Origin: Ornithinimicrobium laminariae
GTDB taxonomy: Bacteria > Actinomycetota > Actinomycetes > Actinomycetales > Dermatophilaceae
Assembly: GCF_019457945.1 (NCBI RefSeq)
Contig: NZ_JAHZSU010000001.1
Coordinates: 784,582-848,581 of the forward strand
Reading direction: 5' to 3'
DNA length: 64,000 nucleotides
Shown here: piece by piece, positions 9,580 to 18,810 of the stretch
Position numbering within the stretch: the first letter of the stretch is position 1
Layout: the number at the start of each line of letters is the position of its first letter
Position numbers and translations under genes: made by a program
The notes under the pieces: model-generated
Told to the model about the DNA's origin: nothing
Databases searched by the model: none
The model's input: the letters and a program-made list of their open reading frames with translations, nothing else

Positions 9580-10317
9580 TCAGGGGGCAGTGACGGTGAC
9601 GGGCACGCCGTATTCGTCCAGAGTGACGGTATAGGTGCTCTCGACCGGCGGATAGAACGGGCCGGTCACAGTCACGGTGCGCAACTCCCAGGAGTCTTCG
9701 ATCAGACCGTAAGCGACATCAAATTCTGCGTCTCGATCACCAATGGTCAGAAGGTCAGCGACTTGATCACCGGAGATCGTGCCGTTGACTTCCTGCACCA
9801 CATCACGGCCGACTCGGGACTGTCCGCCAAACTCGGCGCTGTCGGTGTCTTGCAGCAGCGACGGCAATCCAGCATCCGCACTAAACAGGACAGCGGGGTC
9901 AGGGACACCGAACGTCTCCGGGTTGACCGAGGCAAAAGCGGGCGTGAAGGGCAGTTTCAGATACAACTCGCCGTCCACCGCGATCGCGGGGACATCGGCC
10001 TGCACACCACTGATCTTGCCGGTGATCGTGCCGTCAAAGGCAGGTGGCTCCGTCGTGCCCGACCCCTCAGCCTTGATGACATAGGCAGAGGCTTCTTCGG
10101 GCAGATTCGTGCCTTCCATCAGCAGGTGAACCGAGCCGGCTTCGCTCAAAACGTCGTAGGCGGTGTCAAGTCGATCTTGCGCCGTCGGTGCCGCTGAGGT
10201 TGCCTCACTCGTCTCCGGGTCTTCCTCGCTACTGCAGGCGCCGAGGCCGACGAGCAAAGCTGCGCTCACAACGAGGGCCCAGGTTCGCTCGCTGGATGTC
10301 TTAGTGTTGGCCTGCAT
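9580..10317 (-). CDS. LppX/LprAFG-family lipoprotein (LprG-like)
   Basis: A surface lipoprotein of 245 residues from the ATG at 10317, which has a strong AGGGGG ribosome site; an upstream in-frame start at 10458 is unlikely. The signal peptide (residues 1-27) ends in the lipobox LGAC with the lipidated Cys28. An acidic Ser/Thr linker follows, then a mostly beta C-terminal domain with GTITG, GELYLKLPF and repeated VTVTGP strands, as in proteins that hold lipids in a hydrophobic pocket. It is directly upstream of the P55-like transporter, so the pair probably works together in envelope lipid transport. Confidence 0.82.
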   Translation of the reverse strand: MQANTKTSSERTWALVVSAALLVGLGACSSEEDPETSEATSAAPTAQDRLDTAYDVLSEAGSVHLLMEGTNLPEEASAYVIKAEGSGTTEPPAFDGTITGKISGVQADVPAIAVDGELYLKLPFTPAFASVNPETFGVPDPAVLFSADAGLPSLLQDTDSAEFGGQSRVGRDVVQEVNGTISGDQVADLLTIGDRDAEFDVAYGLIEDSWELRTVTVTGPFYPPVESTYTVTLDEYGVPVTVTAP

Positions 10318-10450
10318 ATCTGCCCCCTGCTGGGTCGCGGAACGAGAAACTCCATTATGACGGCTGTATGACGCATCGCCCGTTGGGCACGTTTCCAGCG
10401 TCATACTTCGGTCACCTTTGTGGCCGCTAGCGGCACTTAGGCTCAGCGGT

Positions 10451-11005
10451 ATGCGCAAATCCGTGATTGCTGTCGTTGCCGCCCTCGCCGTGGCTGTGGG
10501 GCTCTGGGCGTTTCAGCCCTGGAGACTCTTCACCAGCAGCGAGGTCGACGAAGCCTTGCCCGTGGCCACGTCGACAGCCAGCGACTTAGCCACCGCGGAA
10601 GCGGACGATGCCGAGATGGAGGACGGCGACGCTGCGACTGCGAGCCCGGCAGAGGCGTCTCCAGACTTGATCGAATTGGCCCGAGGTGACTTCATCAGCC
10701 AGGCCCACCCCACCAGCGGTGAAGCCATCATCTTGGAAGCCGCCGACGGCACTCGCTATCTGCGCTTTGAAGGATTGGCCAGCGACGACGGCCCCGACCT
10801 GTTTGTCTGGCTGACCGACCAGCCAGCCGAGGCCGACGACGACGTGTATGACGATGGCGAATACGTCAATCTCGGCCAACTCAAAGCGACCAGCGGCAAC
10901 CAGAACTATGAGATCCCCGCTGACGTTGACATCGACTCGTTGACCTCGGTGTCGATCTGGTGCGATCGCTTCAACGTGTCGTTTGGTGCCGCTCCCCTGG
11001 CTTAA
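10451..11005 (+). CDS. DM13-domain protein with N-terminal membrane anchor
   Basis: A 184-residue protein from ATG 10451 (a GTG at 10418 is also in frame). It has a hydrophobic N-terminal segment at residues 5-20, an acidic Ala/Asp/Glu-rich linker, and a DM13 domain: GDFISQAHPTSGEA, YLRFEGLASDDGPDLFVWL, and SIWCDRFNVSFGAAPL at the end. DM13 domains are proposed to act in extracellular redox or electron transfer through the conserved Cys; the role here is unproven. The last codons form one arm of the hairpin facing clpB. Confidence 0.8.
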   Translation: MRKSVIAVVAALAVAVGLWAFQPWRLFTSSEVDEALPVATSTASDLATAEADDAEMEDGDAATASPAEASPDLIELARGDFISQAHPTSGEAIILEAADGTRYLRFEGLASDDGPDLFVWLTDQPAEADDDVYDDGEYVNLGQLKATSGNQNYEIPADVDIDSLTSVSIWCDRFNVSFGAAPLA

Positions 11006-11026
11006 AGACCAGGCGAGCGGCACCAA
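10983..11026. terminator. Long hairpin between DM13 gene and clpB, overlapping the DM13 stop codon
   Basis: Arms 10983-11000 and 11009-11026 are complementary over 18 bases with one mismatch; the 8-base loop holds the TAA stop. The two genes converge here (clpB stop at 11031), so it probably ends transcription from both sides. The left arm is coding sequence. Confidence 0.75.
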
Positions 11027-11030
11027 GCGA

Positions 11031-13595
11031 TTAAGCCACAACCTCCAGGCTCAAGCCCTCGCCATCGACACCAACCTTGACGGTCTGACCGTCATCAACC
11101 TGACCACCCAGCAGCAGTCGGGCCAGTCGGTCACCGATCTCGGTCTGCACCAATCGACGCAGCGGACGAGCGCCATACGCCGGGTCATAGCCGCGTTGGG
11201 CAAGCCAAGCCGCAGCCTCGTCGCTGACCTCAAGGTTGATCCGTCGATCAGCCAGTCGCGCCGCCAGTGACTTCACCTGCAGGCCGACGATCGTGGCCAA
11301 CTCATCTGGGCTCAACGGGTCAAAGATGACGACCTCGTCGAGCCGGTTGAGGAACTCTGGCTTGAACGCCGTGCGCACAGCAGCCATTACCTGGTCGTGC
11401 TTGACGCTGCTCTCCGTGGTCGGGTCAATCAAGAACTGGCTGCCCAAGTTGGAGGTCATCACCAGGATCACGTTGCGGAAGTCCACGGTGCGGCCCTGGC
11501 CATCGGTGAGCCGTCCGTCATCGAGGACCTGCAGCAAGATGTCGAAGGTCTCGGGGTGGGCCTTCTCCACTTCGTCCAGCAAGACCACGCTGTATGGCCG
11601 GCGCCGGACAGCCTCAGTGAGTTGCCCGCCCTCTTCGTAACCGACATACCCAGGAGGCGAGCCAATCAGCCGAGCCACCGCGTGTCGCTCGGAGTATTCG
11701 CTCATGTCGATGCGGACCATCGCCCGCTCATCGTCAAAGAGGAAGTCAGCCAACGACTTTGCCAACTCAGTCTTGCCAACACCCGTCGGGCCCAAGAACA
11801 GGAACGAACCGGTGGGGCGATCAGGGTCGGCAATACCAGCTCGCGAGCGCCGAACCGCGTCACTGACCGTGGTGACCGCCGCCGATTGACCGATCAGCCG
11901 AGCACCCAACAACTGCTCCATCGACAGCAACTTCTCGGTCTCACCTTGCAGCAACCGACCAGCGGGAATCCCAGTCCAGGCCGCAATGACCTCAGCAATA
12001 TCGTCGGCGCCGACTTGGTCCTTCACCATCGGGTCGTCCTCAGTCTGCACCGTCGTTGCCTCGGCCTCTTGGGCCTCTAACAACTCGGCTTCAGCTGCCG
12101 GGATGTCGCCGTAGAGCAACTTCGAAGCACCCTCGTATGCGCCTTCGCGTGAGAGTCGGTCAGCCTGGGTCCGCAGCTCATCGAGTCGAGCCTTGAGGTC
12201 ACCAACGCGGTTGAGGCCAGACTTCTCCTGCTCCCAGCGCGCCGTCAGCGCCGACAACTCTTCGCTCTTATTGGCAAGGTCTTCACGCAACCGGCTCAAC
12301 CGCGCCACCGAAGCATCATCGGTCTCGTTGGCTAAGTGGAGTTCTTCCATCTTCAGCCGGTCGACCGAGCGCCGCAGCTCGTCGATCTCGACGGGCGAGG
12401 AGTCAATCTCCATCCGCAGTCGCGAAGCTGCCTCATCGACCAGGTCGATCGCCTTGTCAGGCAACTGGCGACCAGTGATGTAGCGATCCGACAACGAAGC
12501 GGCAGCGACCAAAGCTGCATCCGAGATCGCAACCTTGTGGTGCGCCTCATAGCGTTCCTTCAGCCCGCGCAAGATGGCGATGCTGTCCTCGACACTGGGC
12601 TCACCGACATACACCTGCTGGAATCGGCGCTCCAGAGCGGCGTCCTTCTCGATGTGCTCGCGGTATTCATCCAGCGTCGTCGCACCGACAAGACGCAACT
12701 CACCACGGGCTAGCAGCGGCTTGAGCATGTTGCCCGCGTCCATCGAACCCTCCGACGCGCCCGCACCAACCATGGTGTGCAACTCGTCGATAAAAGTGAT
12801 GATCCGGCCGTCGCTCTCCTTGATCTCGGACAGCACCGCCTTGAGCCGCTCTTCGAACTCGCCCCGATACTTCGCGCCAGCGATCAAGGCACCGAGGTCG
12901 AGGGCGATCAGCTGCTTATTGCGCAACGACTCGGGCACGTCACCAGCAACGATGCGCTGGGCCAGACCCTCCACGACGGCGGTCTTGCCGACGCCAGGGT
13001 CACCGATCAGCACCGGGTTGTTCTTGGTGCGACGCGACAGCACCTGCACCAACCGGCGAATCTCGGAGTCACGACCGATCACGGGGTCGAGTCGACCTTC
13101 GCGGGCAACAGCAGTGAGGTCATTGCCGTATTTGCGCAAAGCATCTTGAGTCGCTTCGGGTTCAGCGCTGTCGACCCGTGAGCCACCACGCAAGTTGGGG
13201 ATCTGCTCGGAGATCGCGTCCGCGTTCAGTCCAAACGGGCCCGCCTGGGCTAAAGCGAGGAGCAGATGATCGGTGGAGATGAAGGAGTCGCCCATCGCCT
13301 GCATGGCTTCGTTGGCCTGGTTGAGCGCGCCGAGCAGCGCACGGTTGGCTTGCGGGTTGGCCACGGTGCTGCCGCTGACCTTGGGCAGATTGGCGAGTTG
13401 CGCCTTGGCGGCCTGGCTGGCTGCTTGAGCTGAGGAGCCAACGGCAGCCAGCAGCGGCCCCGTCGTGGTGTCGTTTTGCTCGGTCAATGCTTGCAGCAAG
13501 TGAGCGGGTTCGACGTTCGCGTGACCAGCGGCGGCTGCCTCACGCACAGCGGTTGAAAGGGCCTCCTGGGCCTTGGTGGTGAAGTTCAAATCCAT
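11031..13595 (-). CDS. clpB: ClpB disaggregase chaperone (AAA+ ATPase)
   Basis: A hexameric cytoplasmic chaperone that threads aggregated proteins out together with DnaK. From the ATG at 13595 ([13 protein letters not shown]) it has 854 residues, normal for ClpB; the frame runs on upstream but that part would cover the operator. Order: N domain with two Clp repeats, NBD1 with Walker [10 protein letters not shown], a coiled-coil middle domain (Leu/Glu/Arg-rich), NBD2 with Walker [10 protein letters not shown] and [12 protein letters not shown], then the small C-terminal domain. An HspR-type box lies 64 bases upstream, so heat-shock control is likely. Confidence 0.96.
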   Translation of the reverse strand: MDLNFTTKAQEALSTAVREAAAAGHANVEPAHLLQALTEQNDTTTGPLLAAVGSSAQAASQAAKAQLANLPKVSGSTVANPQANRALLGALNQANEAMQAMGDSFISTDHLLLALAQAGPFGLNADAISEQIPNLRGGSRVDSAEPEATQDALRKYGNDLTAVAREGRLDPVIGRDSEIRRLVQVLSRRTKNNPVLIGDPGVGKTAVVEGLAQRIVAGDVPESLRNKQLIALDLGALIAGAKYRGEFEERLKAVLSEIKESDGRIITFIDELHTMVGAGASEGSMDAGNMLKPLLARGELRLVGATTLDEYREHIEKDAALERRFQQVYVGEPSVEDSIAILRGLKERYEAHHKVAISDAALVAAASLSDRYITGRQLPDKAIDLVDEAASRLRMEIDSSPVEIDELRRSVDRLKMEELHLANETDDASVARLSRLREDLANKSEELSALTARWEQEKSGLNRVGDLKARLDELRTQADRLSREGAYEGASKLLYGDIPAAEAELLEAQEAEATTVQTEDDPMVKDQVGADDIAEVIAAWTGIPAGRLLQGETEKLLSMEQLLGARLIGQSAAVTTVSDAVRRSRAGIADPDRPTGSFLFLGPTGVGKTELAKSLADFLFDDERAMVRIDMSEYSERHAVARLIGSPPGYVGYEEGGQLTEAVRRRPYSVVLLDEVEKAHPETFDILLQVLDDGRLTDGQGRTVDFRNVILVMTSNLGSQFLIDPTTESSVKHDQVMAAVRTAFKPEFLNRLDEVVIFDPLSPDELATIVGLQVKSLAARLADRRINLEVSDEAAAWLAQRGYDPAYGARPLRRLVQTEIGDRLARLLLGGQVDDGQTVKVGVDGEGLSLEVVA

Positions 13596-13658
13596 GGATT
13601 GCCGTCCTCTCTGGCACGGTCGTCTGAGTTTACGTCTACTCAGATCAACCTTGCCAGA

Positions 13659-13679
13659 GTTGAGTCTATTCCGCTCAAC
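13659..13679. promoter_or_regulatory. HAIR box (HspR operator) upstream of clpB
   Basis: The sequence GTTGAGT-N7-GCTCAAC (13659-13665 and 13673-13679) matches the HspR-associated inverted repeat CTTGAGT-N7-ACTCAAG with small changes. The same two arms recur exactly at 28033-28053 before dnaK. HspR is encoded at 23770-24210. Confidence 0.85.
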
Positions 13680-13708
13680 CCTGTGCGCAACAAGCACGAT
13701 TCTGCCAA

Positions 13709-13885
13709 TCACGGCTGAGTGCGGATCAACTTCTTATTCATGAACTCCTTCATGCCATAGCGGCCCAGCTCGCGACCAAAGCCCGAGCGCTCAACCCCAC
13801 CAAATGGCAGCGGAGCACCATCGCGGCAAAACAGGCTTATTGCGCTAGACATATACCGCCCCCACGCAGCCAGACAGTGCCGATT
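13709..13885 (-). pseudogene. C-terminal remnant of an aldehyde dehydrogenase
   Basis: The reverse strand between the ABC ATPase stop (13886-13888) and the clpB operator reads, in one open frame, [20 protein letters not shown] then [17 protein letters not shown] and a TGA at 13709-13711. This is the very end of an NAD-dependent aldehyde dehydrogenase of the succinate-semialdehyde type (LPFGG-x-K-x-SG-x-GRELG). About 40 residues are recognisable; no catalytic Cys or NAD domain remains. The preceding residues look random. It is a leftover of a deleted gene, not a functional one. Confidence 0.75.
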
Positions 13886-14698
13886 TTATGCCGAGACGCT
13901 ATCCCCAACTATCGCGCGGGGCACGACCATCGGCGTTCCCGTGACCGGGTCATCGATCACCAGGCAGGGCAGGCCAAACACATCGTGAACACCCTGCTCA
14001 GTGACCACTTCAGCCGGCGGACCTTCTTTGATGATCTCGCCGTCGCGCATGGCAATCAGGTGGGTGCCATAGCGAGCAGCGTGGTTGAGGTCGTGCAGCA
14101 CAGCCACAATCGTCCGCCCCTGCCGGTGCAGTCGGGCAAACAGGTCGAGCAGGCTGATTTGATGCGCAATATCTAGGTATGTGGTGGGCTCGTCGAGCAG
14201 CAAGATCGGGGTGACTTGGGCCAAGGCGACGGCCACCCATACCCGCTGCCGTTGCCCACCCGAGAGTTCATCAACGCCGCGGTCAGCCAACTCGGTGATG
14301 CCGGTGTCTTCCATCGCAGCAGCGACGGCGGCTTCGTCGGTGGCGGTCCACTGCCGGATCAAGCCCTGATGCGGGTAGCGACCGCGCGACACCAAGTCAG
14401 CCACCGTGATGCCATCGGGGGCGATGGAGGTTTGCGGCAACAGGCCAATCTGCTTCGCCACTTCTTTGGCTCGCATCGACGCGATTGCTTGGCCATCCAA
14501 CACGACCTGGCCTTTGCCGGGCGCCAACAACCTCGACAGCGAGCGCAACAGCGTCGACTTACCGCACGCATTCGGCCCGACGATCACCGTGAATGAGCCA
14601 TCGGGAATCTCGACGCTCAGATCGCGCGAGATGGTCTGTTTGTCATAGCTGAGCGTCAAACCCTGCGCAGACAGCCGGGACTTCACCGGTTCGCTCAT
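13886..14698 (-). CDS. Iron-siderophore ABC transporter ATPase
   Basis: The 270-residue ATPase of a FecBCDE/FepC-type importer that powers siderophore uptake. Walker A GPNACGKST is at residues 41-49, the Q-loop in GLLPQTS, the signature LSGGQRQR, Walker B LLLDEPTTYLD, and the H-loop in VLHDLNHAARYG. The start overlaps the end of the upstream permease gene by four bases, so the three leftward genes form one operon. Iron control through the box at 16830-16853 is likely. Confidence 0.93.
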   Translation of the reverse strand: MSEPVKSRLSAQGLTLSYDKQTISRDLSVEIPDGSFTVIVGPNACGKSTLLRSLSRLLAPGKGQVVLDGQAIASMRAKEVAKQIGLLPQTSIAPDGITVADLVSRGRYPHQGLIRQWTATDEAAVAAAMEDTGITELADRGVDELSGGQRQRVWVAVALAQVTPILLLDEPTTYLDIAHQISLLDLFARLHRQGRTIVAVLHDLNHAARYGTHLIAMRDGEIIKEGPPAEVVTEQGVHDVFGLPCLVIDDPVTGTPMVVPRAIVGDSVSA

Positions 14699-15747
14699 GC
14701 ACTTCTCCTCGCCTGTTGAGCCAAAACATAAATCAGATAAAGGCCACCGATCACGACGGTGACAGTGCCAACGGGGACCGCTGCGGGCACCACGTGCTGA
14801 GCGATCAAGTCAGCACCCAGCAGCAACAACCCACCGACCAGTGCCGAGCCAAAGAGCGGCAACCCGCCGGTGCGCATCAGCCGAGCAGCGACCTGCGGAG
14901 CCGCCAGAGCAATGAAAGCGATCGGCCCGGCCGCGGCGGTGACGGCAGCGGTGAGAGCAACGCCAATTGCCATAATCGCCATCCGCGCTGGCTCGACTGG
15001 CACGCCATGTGCCTTGGCTGAGTCATCGCCCAACTCGAGTTGGCGCAACGGCCTTGCCAGCAACCAGACCGCAGGCGCTAACACACCGAGCAAGATCAAC
15101 GCCGGCCAAACCTGGGACCATTCGGTCAGATTCAGCGACCCGGCCGCCCAGATCGAGGCTGCCATCGCGATCTCGGTCTGAGCTTGCAACAAGAGATAAG
15201 TATTAAACGACGACAACATGGCGGTGATGCCGATGCCGACGATGATCAGTCGGAAGCCCTGGACTCCCTGCCGGAAAGCTAGGACATAGACGACAGCGGC
15301 GGTCGCCAAGCCGCCGATCATCGCCCAAATCGAGGTCGACAAAAACGATGACCCGACCAGCACGACGCCGATGAGCACGCCGGTGTAGGAGCCAGTGGTG
15401 AAGCCGATGATGTCGGGCGAGCCAAGCGAGTTACGGGTCACGGTTTGAAAGAGCGCTCCCGCCACCCCGAGCGCAGCCCCAAAAGCGACTGCAGCAATGG
15501 CCCGCGGCATCCGCCACTCCAACACCACGGTGCTCGCAAAGCCGCCATCGACCCCTGCGAAGATGGCCTTCACGACCTCGACCGGCGACAACGGATAGTC
15601 GCCGACCCCGACAGCAACAACGGTGAGTAGGCCCAGGGCAGCAATCAGCAGACCCGCCACGACGGTGGCGCGCGGGTTGGTCCGGCGTGACCAGGTCTTT
15701 GGGCCCTGTTCCGGGACCGAATGCCGCTGCTGCGTGGGCGCACTCAT
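14695..15747 (-). CDS. FecCD-family siderophore permease (second subunit)
   Basis: A 350-residue integral membrane permease with about ten hydrophobic segments. It carries the family motifs LEWRMPRAIAAVAFGAALGVAG early and AAGPIAFIALAAPQVAARL, which contacts the ATPase, late. It overlaps both neighbours by four bases. With the other permease it should form the heterodimeric channel of the importer. A Lys/Arg-rich cytoplasmic N-terminus precedes the first helix. Confidence 0.92.
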   Translation of the reverse strand: MSAPTQQRHSVPEQGPKTWSRRTNPRATVVAGLLIAALGLLTVVAVGVGDYPLSPVEVVKAIFAGVDGGFASTVVLEWRMPRAIAAVAFGAALGVAGALFQTVTRNSLGSPDIIGFTTGSYTGVLIGVVLVGSSFLSTSIWAMIGGLATAAVVYVLAFRQGVQGFRLIIVGIGITAMLSSFNTYLLLQAQTEIAMAASIWAAGSLNLTEWSQVWPALILLGVLAPAVWLLARPLRQLELGDDSAKAHGVPVEPARMAIMAIGVALTAAVTAAAGPIAFIALAAPQVAARLMRTGGLPLFGSALVGGLLLLGADLIAQHVVPAAVPVGTVTVVIGGLYLIYVLAQQARRSA

Positions 15748-16823
15748 AGCGAGTTGACCTTCATCCGACGGGCCAGATAGATCAGCACCGGCGCGCCGAT
15801 GAAGGCGGTGACGATGCCAACTGGCAGTTCGGCAGGTCGCACCACGAGACGCCCAACCATGTCGGCACTGACCAACAAGATCGGCGCGAGGACGAGGGTG
15901 TAGGCCAGAATCCAGCGCTGATCGGGCCCAGTGAAGCGGCGAGCGACGTGCGGGATCATCAGGCCAACAAAGGCAATCGGCCCAGCCAGTGCGGTCGCTC
16001 CCCCAGCGAGCAGCGTCACAGCGACGACGGCTGCCGTGCGGATCAAGATGATGTTGGCACCGAGAGCCGAAGCGAAGTCATCCCCCAGGGCGACTGCGTT
16101 GAGCGATGGGCCGAGCGCGAGCGCCACCATGAGGCCAACGACCATAAAACTGCCGATGGCGGTGACACCCGACCATCCGCGATCCTGCAGGTTGCCCGAC
16201 TCCCAAGCCCGCATAGCGTTGAAACCTTCGGGGTCAGCCAACACGATCGCAGTCACTATGCCGCTCAACACTGCGCCGAGGGCGACCCCGGCCAAGGTCA
16301 GGTGCACCGGATTAGCTGACCGCCCACCCCAAGACCCGAGCAGGTAGACCAGCACGGTCGTCCCTAGCGCGCCGAGGTAGGCGAACCACTGGAATTGCGA
16401 CGGCGAGGTCAGACCCAAGATGCCCACGGCAATGGCGACCGCGAAGGCTGAGCCTGCGGTTACCCCCAAAATCCCGGGGTCGGCAAGGGGGTTGCGGGTT
16501 ACGGCTTGGATCAAGGCACCGGAGACGCCGAGGCCCAGACCGGCCAACAGCCCAATCACCGTTCGAGGCATTCGGCTTTCCCAGACCAGCGTCCCCGCGT
16601 CGGAGGATTCGCGATCAAGTAGCGCCGCCCATACTTGAGAAAGCGGCAGGTCACGGGCGCCGATAGCAACGCTGGCGCCAGCGATCACGACCAACAAAAG
16701 CAAGGCCGCCAGCCACCCCAGGGCCAGGCGCCGTTGGCGCGCAGCAGTCACGGATGGCATGTGTTTGGCCGCGGCTTTAGTCGCCCGCGGTGCCTCCGGT
16801 ACCTGAGTTGGAATCGCGTTCAC
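15744..16823 (-). CDS. FecCD-family siderophore permease (first subunit)
   Basis: A 359-residue permease, first gene of the leftward importer operon. It has a basic N-terminal region, about ten transmembrane helices, WESRMPRTVIGLLAGLGLG, and the ATPase-coupling segment ALAGPIAFVGLMIPHVARR. The start codon lies only seven bases from the DtxR-type box, so the repressor would block transcription or the promoter directly. Divergent from the substrate-binding lipoprotein gene. Confidence 0.92.
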   Translation of the reverse strand: MNAIPTQVPEAPRATKAAAKHMPSVTAARQRRLALGWLAALLLLVVIAGASVAIGARDLPLSQVWAALLDRESSDAGTLVWESRMPRTVIGLLAGLGLGVSGALIQAVTRNPLADPGILGVTAGSAFAVAIAVGILGLTSPSQFQWFAYLGALGTTVLVYLLGSWGGRSANPVHLTLAGVALGAVLSGIVTAIVLADPEGFNAMRAWESGNLQDRGWSGVTAIGSFMVVGLMVALALGPSLNAVALGDDFASALGANIILIRTAAVVAVTLLAGGATALAGPIAFVGLMIPHVARRFTGPDQRWILAYTLVLAPILLVSADMVGRLVVRPAELPVGIVTAFIGAPVLIYLARRMKVNSL

Positions 16824-16829
16824 TAGCGA

Positions 16830-16853
16830 TTAGGTTAGGCTACGCTTGCCTAA
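16830..16853. promoter_or_regulatory. DtxR/IdeR iron box in the divergent siderophore promoter region
   Basis: The core TTAGGC-N7-GCCTAA (16835-16853) is a perfect dyad, and the overlapping left part TTAGGTTAGGCTACGCTTG also resembles the 19-bp actinobacterial iron box. It lies between the permease operon (leftward) and the binding protein gene (rightward), so one site could repress both when iron is sufficient. Confidence 0.85.
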
Positions 16854-16913
16854 TTACCAACACGATGGACGGCGCCAAAAGCGTTGTCAATCAGCACCGC
16901 CACGAAGGAAACG

Positions 16914-17915
16914 ATGAAGCGTTCTTGGACTCTCGCGGCCGCCACCTCGGCCCTGCTGCTCGCCACTGCCTGCTCCGGATCGAGCGATGTCACCGGCTCT
17001 GACGACGAAGCAAGCACCGGGGCTTCAAGCGCCGAGGGCTTTCCCGCCACCGTGAGCACCGCCTTTGGCGACGTCACCATTGAAGAGGAGCCGGTGCGTG
17101 TGGTGGCGCTCGGCTGGGGCGACGCCGAGACCGCATTGTCCTTGGGCACCCAGCCCGTGGGTGCCAGCGACTGGTTGGGCTTCGGTGGCGAAGGGGTCGG
17201 TCCGTGGATGGACGGGCAGTATGACGAGGCGCCGGTCATCATCGAAACCCTTGAGCCCTCATACGAAGAGATTGCAGCGCTTGAACCCGATCTGATCTTG
17301 GACACCAAGAGCTCGGGTGAGCAGGAGCGCTACGACCGACTGTCCTCGATCGCGCCGACCGTGGGAGTCCCGGAGGGCGGCGAGAGCTATCTCACGACGA
17401 CCGAGCAGCAGGTCGACTTGGTCGCTGAGGCACTCGGCCAACCGACGGCCGGCGACGATTTGTTAGCGGACCTGGAGGCCGAGTTCGCCAGCCAGGCCGA
17501 AGCGCACCCCGAGTGGGATGGGCTGAGCGTTGCAGCAGCCACCAAGACCAGCGAAGGTTGGGGTGCATACGTTGCGGGCAGTTCACGAGTGCAATTCCTC
17601 ACCGACCTTGGCTTTGTGCAGAGCGAAGAGATCGCCGCATTGGAGCCCAACGAGGGCGGCTTCTCGGTTGATATCTCCAGCGAGCGCCTGGACCTCATCG
17701 ACTCAGACCTGATCGTCGCCTTCCCGATCTTCATTGAGACCACCGAGATCACCGAAGACCCGCTGTGGCAAGAAGTTCCAGCGGTCGCCGATGGTCACTC
17801 AGTTGTCATCGATGGCGACCTGTCCTCGGCTTACTCGTTGGGCACGGTAGCCGCGACCAAATATGCCCTCAACGAACTTGTCCCGATGATCGAAGACGCA
17901 ACCGCAGGCCAGTGA
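16914..17915 (+). CDS. Siderophore-binding lipoprotein of the iron ABC importer
   Basis: A 333-residue extracytoplasmic binding protein from ATG 16914, chosen because AAGGA lies just upstream; an in-frame TTG at 16884 is less likely. The signal peptide ends in ATAC with lipidated Cys20. The mature part has the FhuD/FepB-like fold marks EEPVRVVALGWGDAETALSLG, YEEIAALEPDLILD and a late AVADGHSVVIDGD. It should capture a ferric siderophore for the divergent permease operon. The following siderophore-interacting protein gene begins seven bases after its stop. Confidence 0.92.
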   Translation: MKRSWTLAAATSALLLATACSGSSDVTGSDDEASTGASSAEGFPATVSTAFGDVTIEEEPVRVVALGWGDAETALSLGTQPVGASDWLGFGGEGVGPWMDGQYDEAPVIIETLEPSYEEIAALEPDLILDTKSSGEQERYDRLSSIAPTVGVPEGGESYLTTTEQQVDLVAEALGQPTAGDDLLADLEAEFASQAEAHPEWDGLSVAAATKTSEGWGAYVAGSSRVQFLTDLGFVQSEEIAALEPNEGGFSVDISSERLDLIDSDLIVAFPIFIETTEITEDPLWQEVPAVADGHSVVIDGDLSSAYSLGTVAATKYALNELVPMIEDATAGQ

Positions 17916-17922
17916 GGCCCCG

Positions 17923-18756
17923 ATGAGCAGCGACACTTCCTCCGTGATCACCCGAACAGACGTGCAGCGTATGCGGGTGCTGGCGGCAACCCAGGTGTGC
18001 CCCAGCTATGTGCGGATCACCCTGACCTGCGCCGACGCGACGCCGTTCTACGGGCAGGGTTTTGACCAGTGGGTTCGCCTGTTTGTCCGGCGTGAAGACC
18101 AAGCGAAGTTGTCGCTGCCCGAAGGCCCGTGCGAAGGCTGGTACACCCGGTGGCAGAAGATGGATGAAGCGATCCGCCCGGTGGTTCGCAACTACACGGT
18201 CCGCGATGTTCGCCACACAACCGACAACGTTGAGGTGGACATTGACTTCGTCATTCACCGCAACCCGGTAACTGGCGGAGTCGAAGGTCTAGCGGCCCAA
18301 TGGGCCATGCGCACCTGGCCCGGCGATGAGGTCGGCGTGCTCATTCAAGGTTTGATCTTTGATGCGAGTCGAGCCGCTGGCCGCGATGTGTTGCTGTTGG
18401 CCGATGAGACCGGCTTACCTGGCGTGGAGTCAATTGCCCGTTCGCTGAGCGGCGCCGCCTCGGTGCGGGCGATTCTCGAGGTGCCTACGCCGCAGGATCG
18501 GCGCCCCCTGATCGATGCCGTCTCCGGTGGGCAGATGGATGTCACCTGGCTAACCCGCGATGACCTGCATGCGCGTCCAGGTAGCGCCATTAAGGCTGCC
18601 TTGCCGCAGATCACCTGGCCTGCTGACGGGTATGCCTATGCCACCGGCGAAATTTCGATGACTCGTGCGGTCCAAAAGGCAGCCGACACAGCAGGAATGC
18701 CTGATAGACAAGCTCGGACCTGCGCATACTGGCGTCCGTCGCGAAAACGCAGCTAG
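17923..18756 (+). CDS. Siderophore-interacting protein (ViuB/SIP family ferric reductase)
   Basis: A 277-residue cytoplasmic flavoprotein that releases iron from imported siderophores by reduction. It shows the N-terminal FAD-binding barrel (VRNYTVRDVR) and the C-terminal SIP domain (LLLADETGLPGVESIAR and YAYATGEISMTRAVQ). It is co-directional with, and closely spaced after, the binding protein gene, so it shares the iron-controlled promoter. Length and domain order are normal. Confidence 0.9.
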   Translation: MSSDTSSVITRTDVQRMRVLAATQVCPSYVRITLTCADATPFYGQGFDQWVRLFVRREDQAKLSLPEGPCEGWYTRWQKMDEAIRPVVRNYTVRDVRHTTDNVEVDIDFVIHRNPVTGGVEGLAAQWAMRTWPGDEVGVLIQGLIFDASRAAGRDVLLLADETGLPGVESIARSLSGAASVRAILEVPTPQDRRPLIDAVSGGQMDVTWLTRDDLHARPGSAIKAALPQITWPADGYAYATGEISMTRAVQKAADTAGMPDRQARTCAYWRPSRKRS

Positions 18757-18810
18757 CCCCGACTGTCACGCTGGTCGGGAACTCTCATCAAAGTACGGCA
18801 CGATAGAGCC

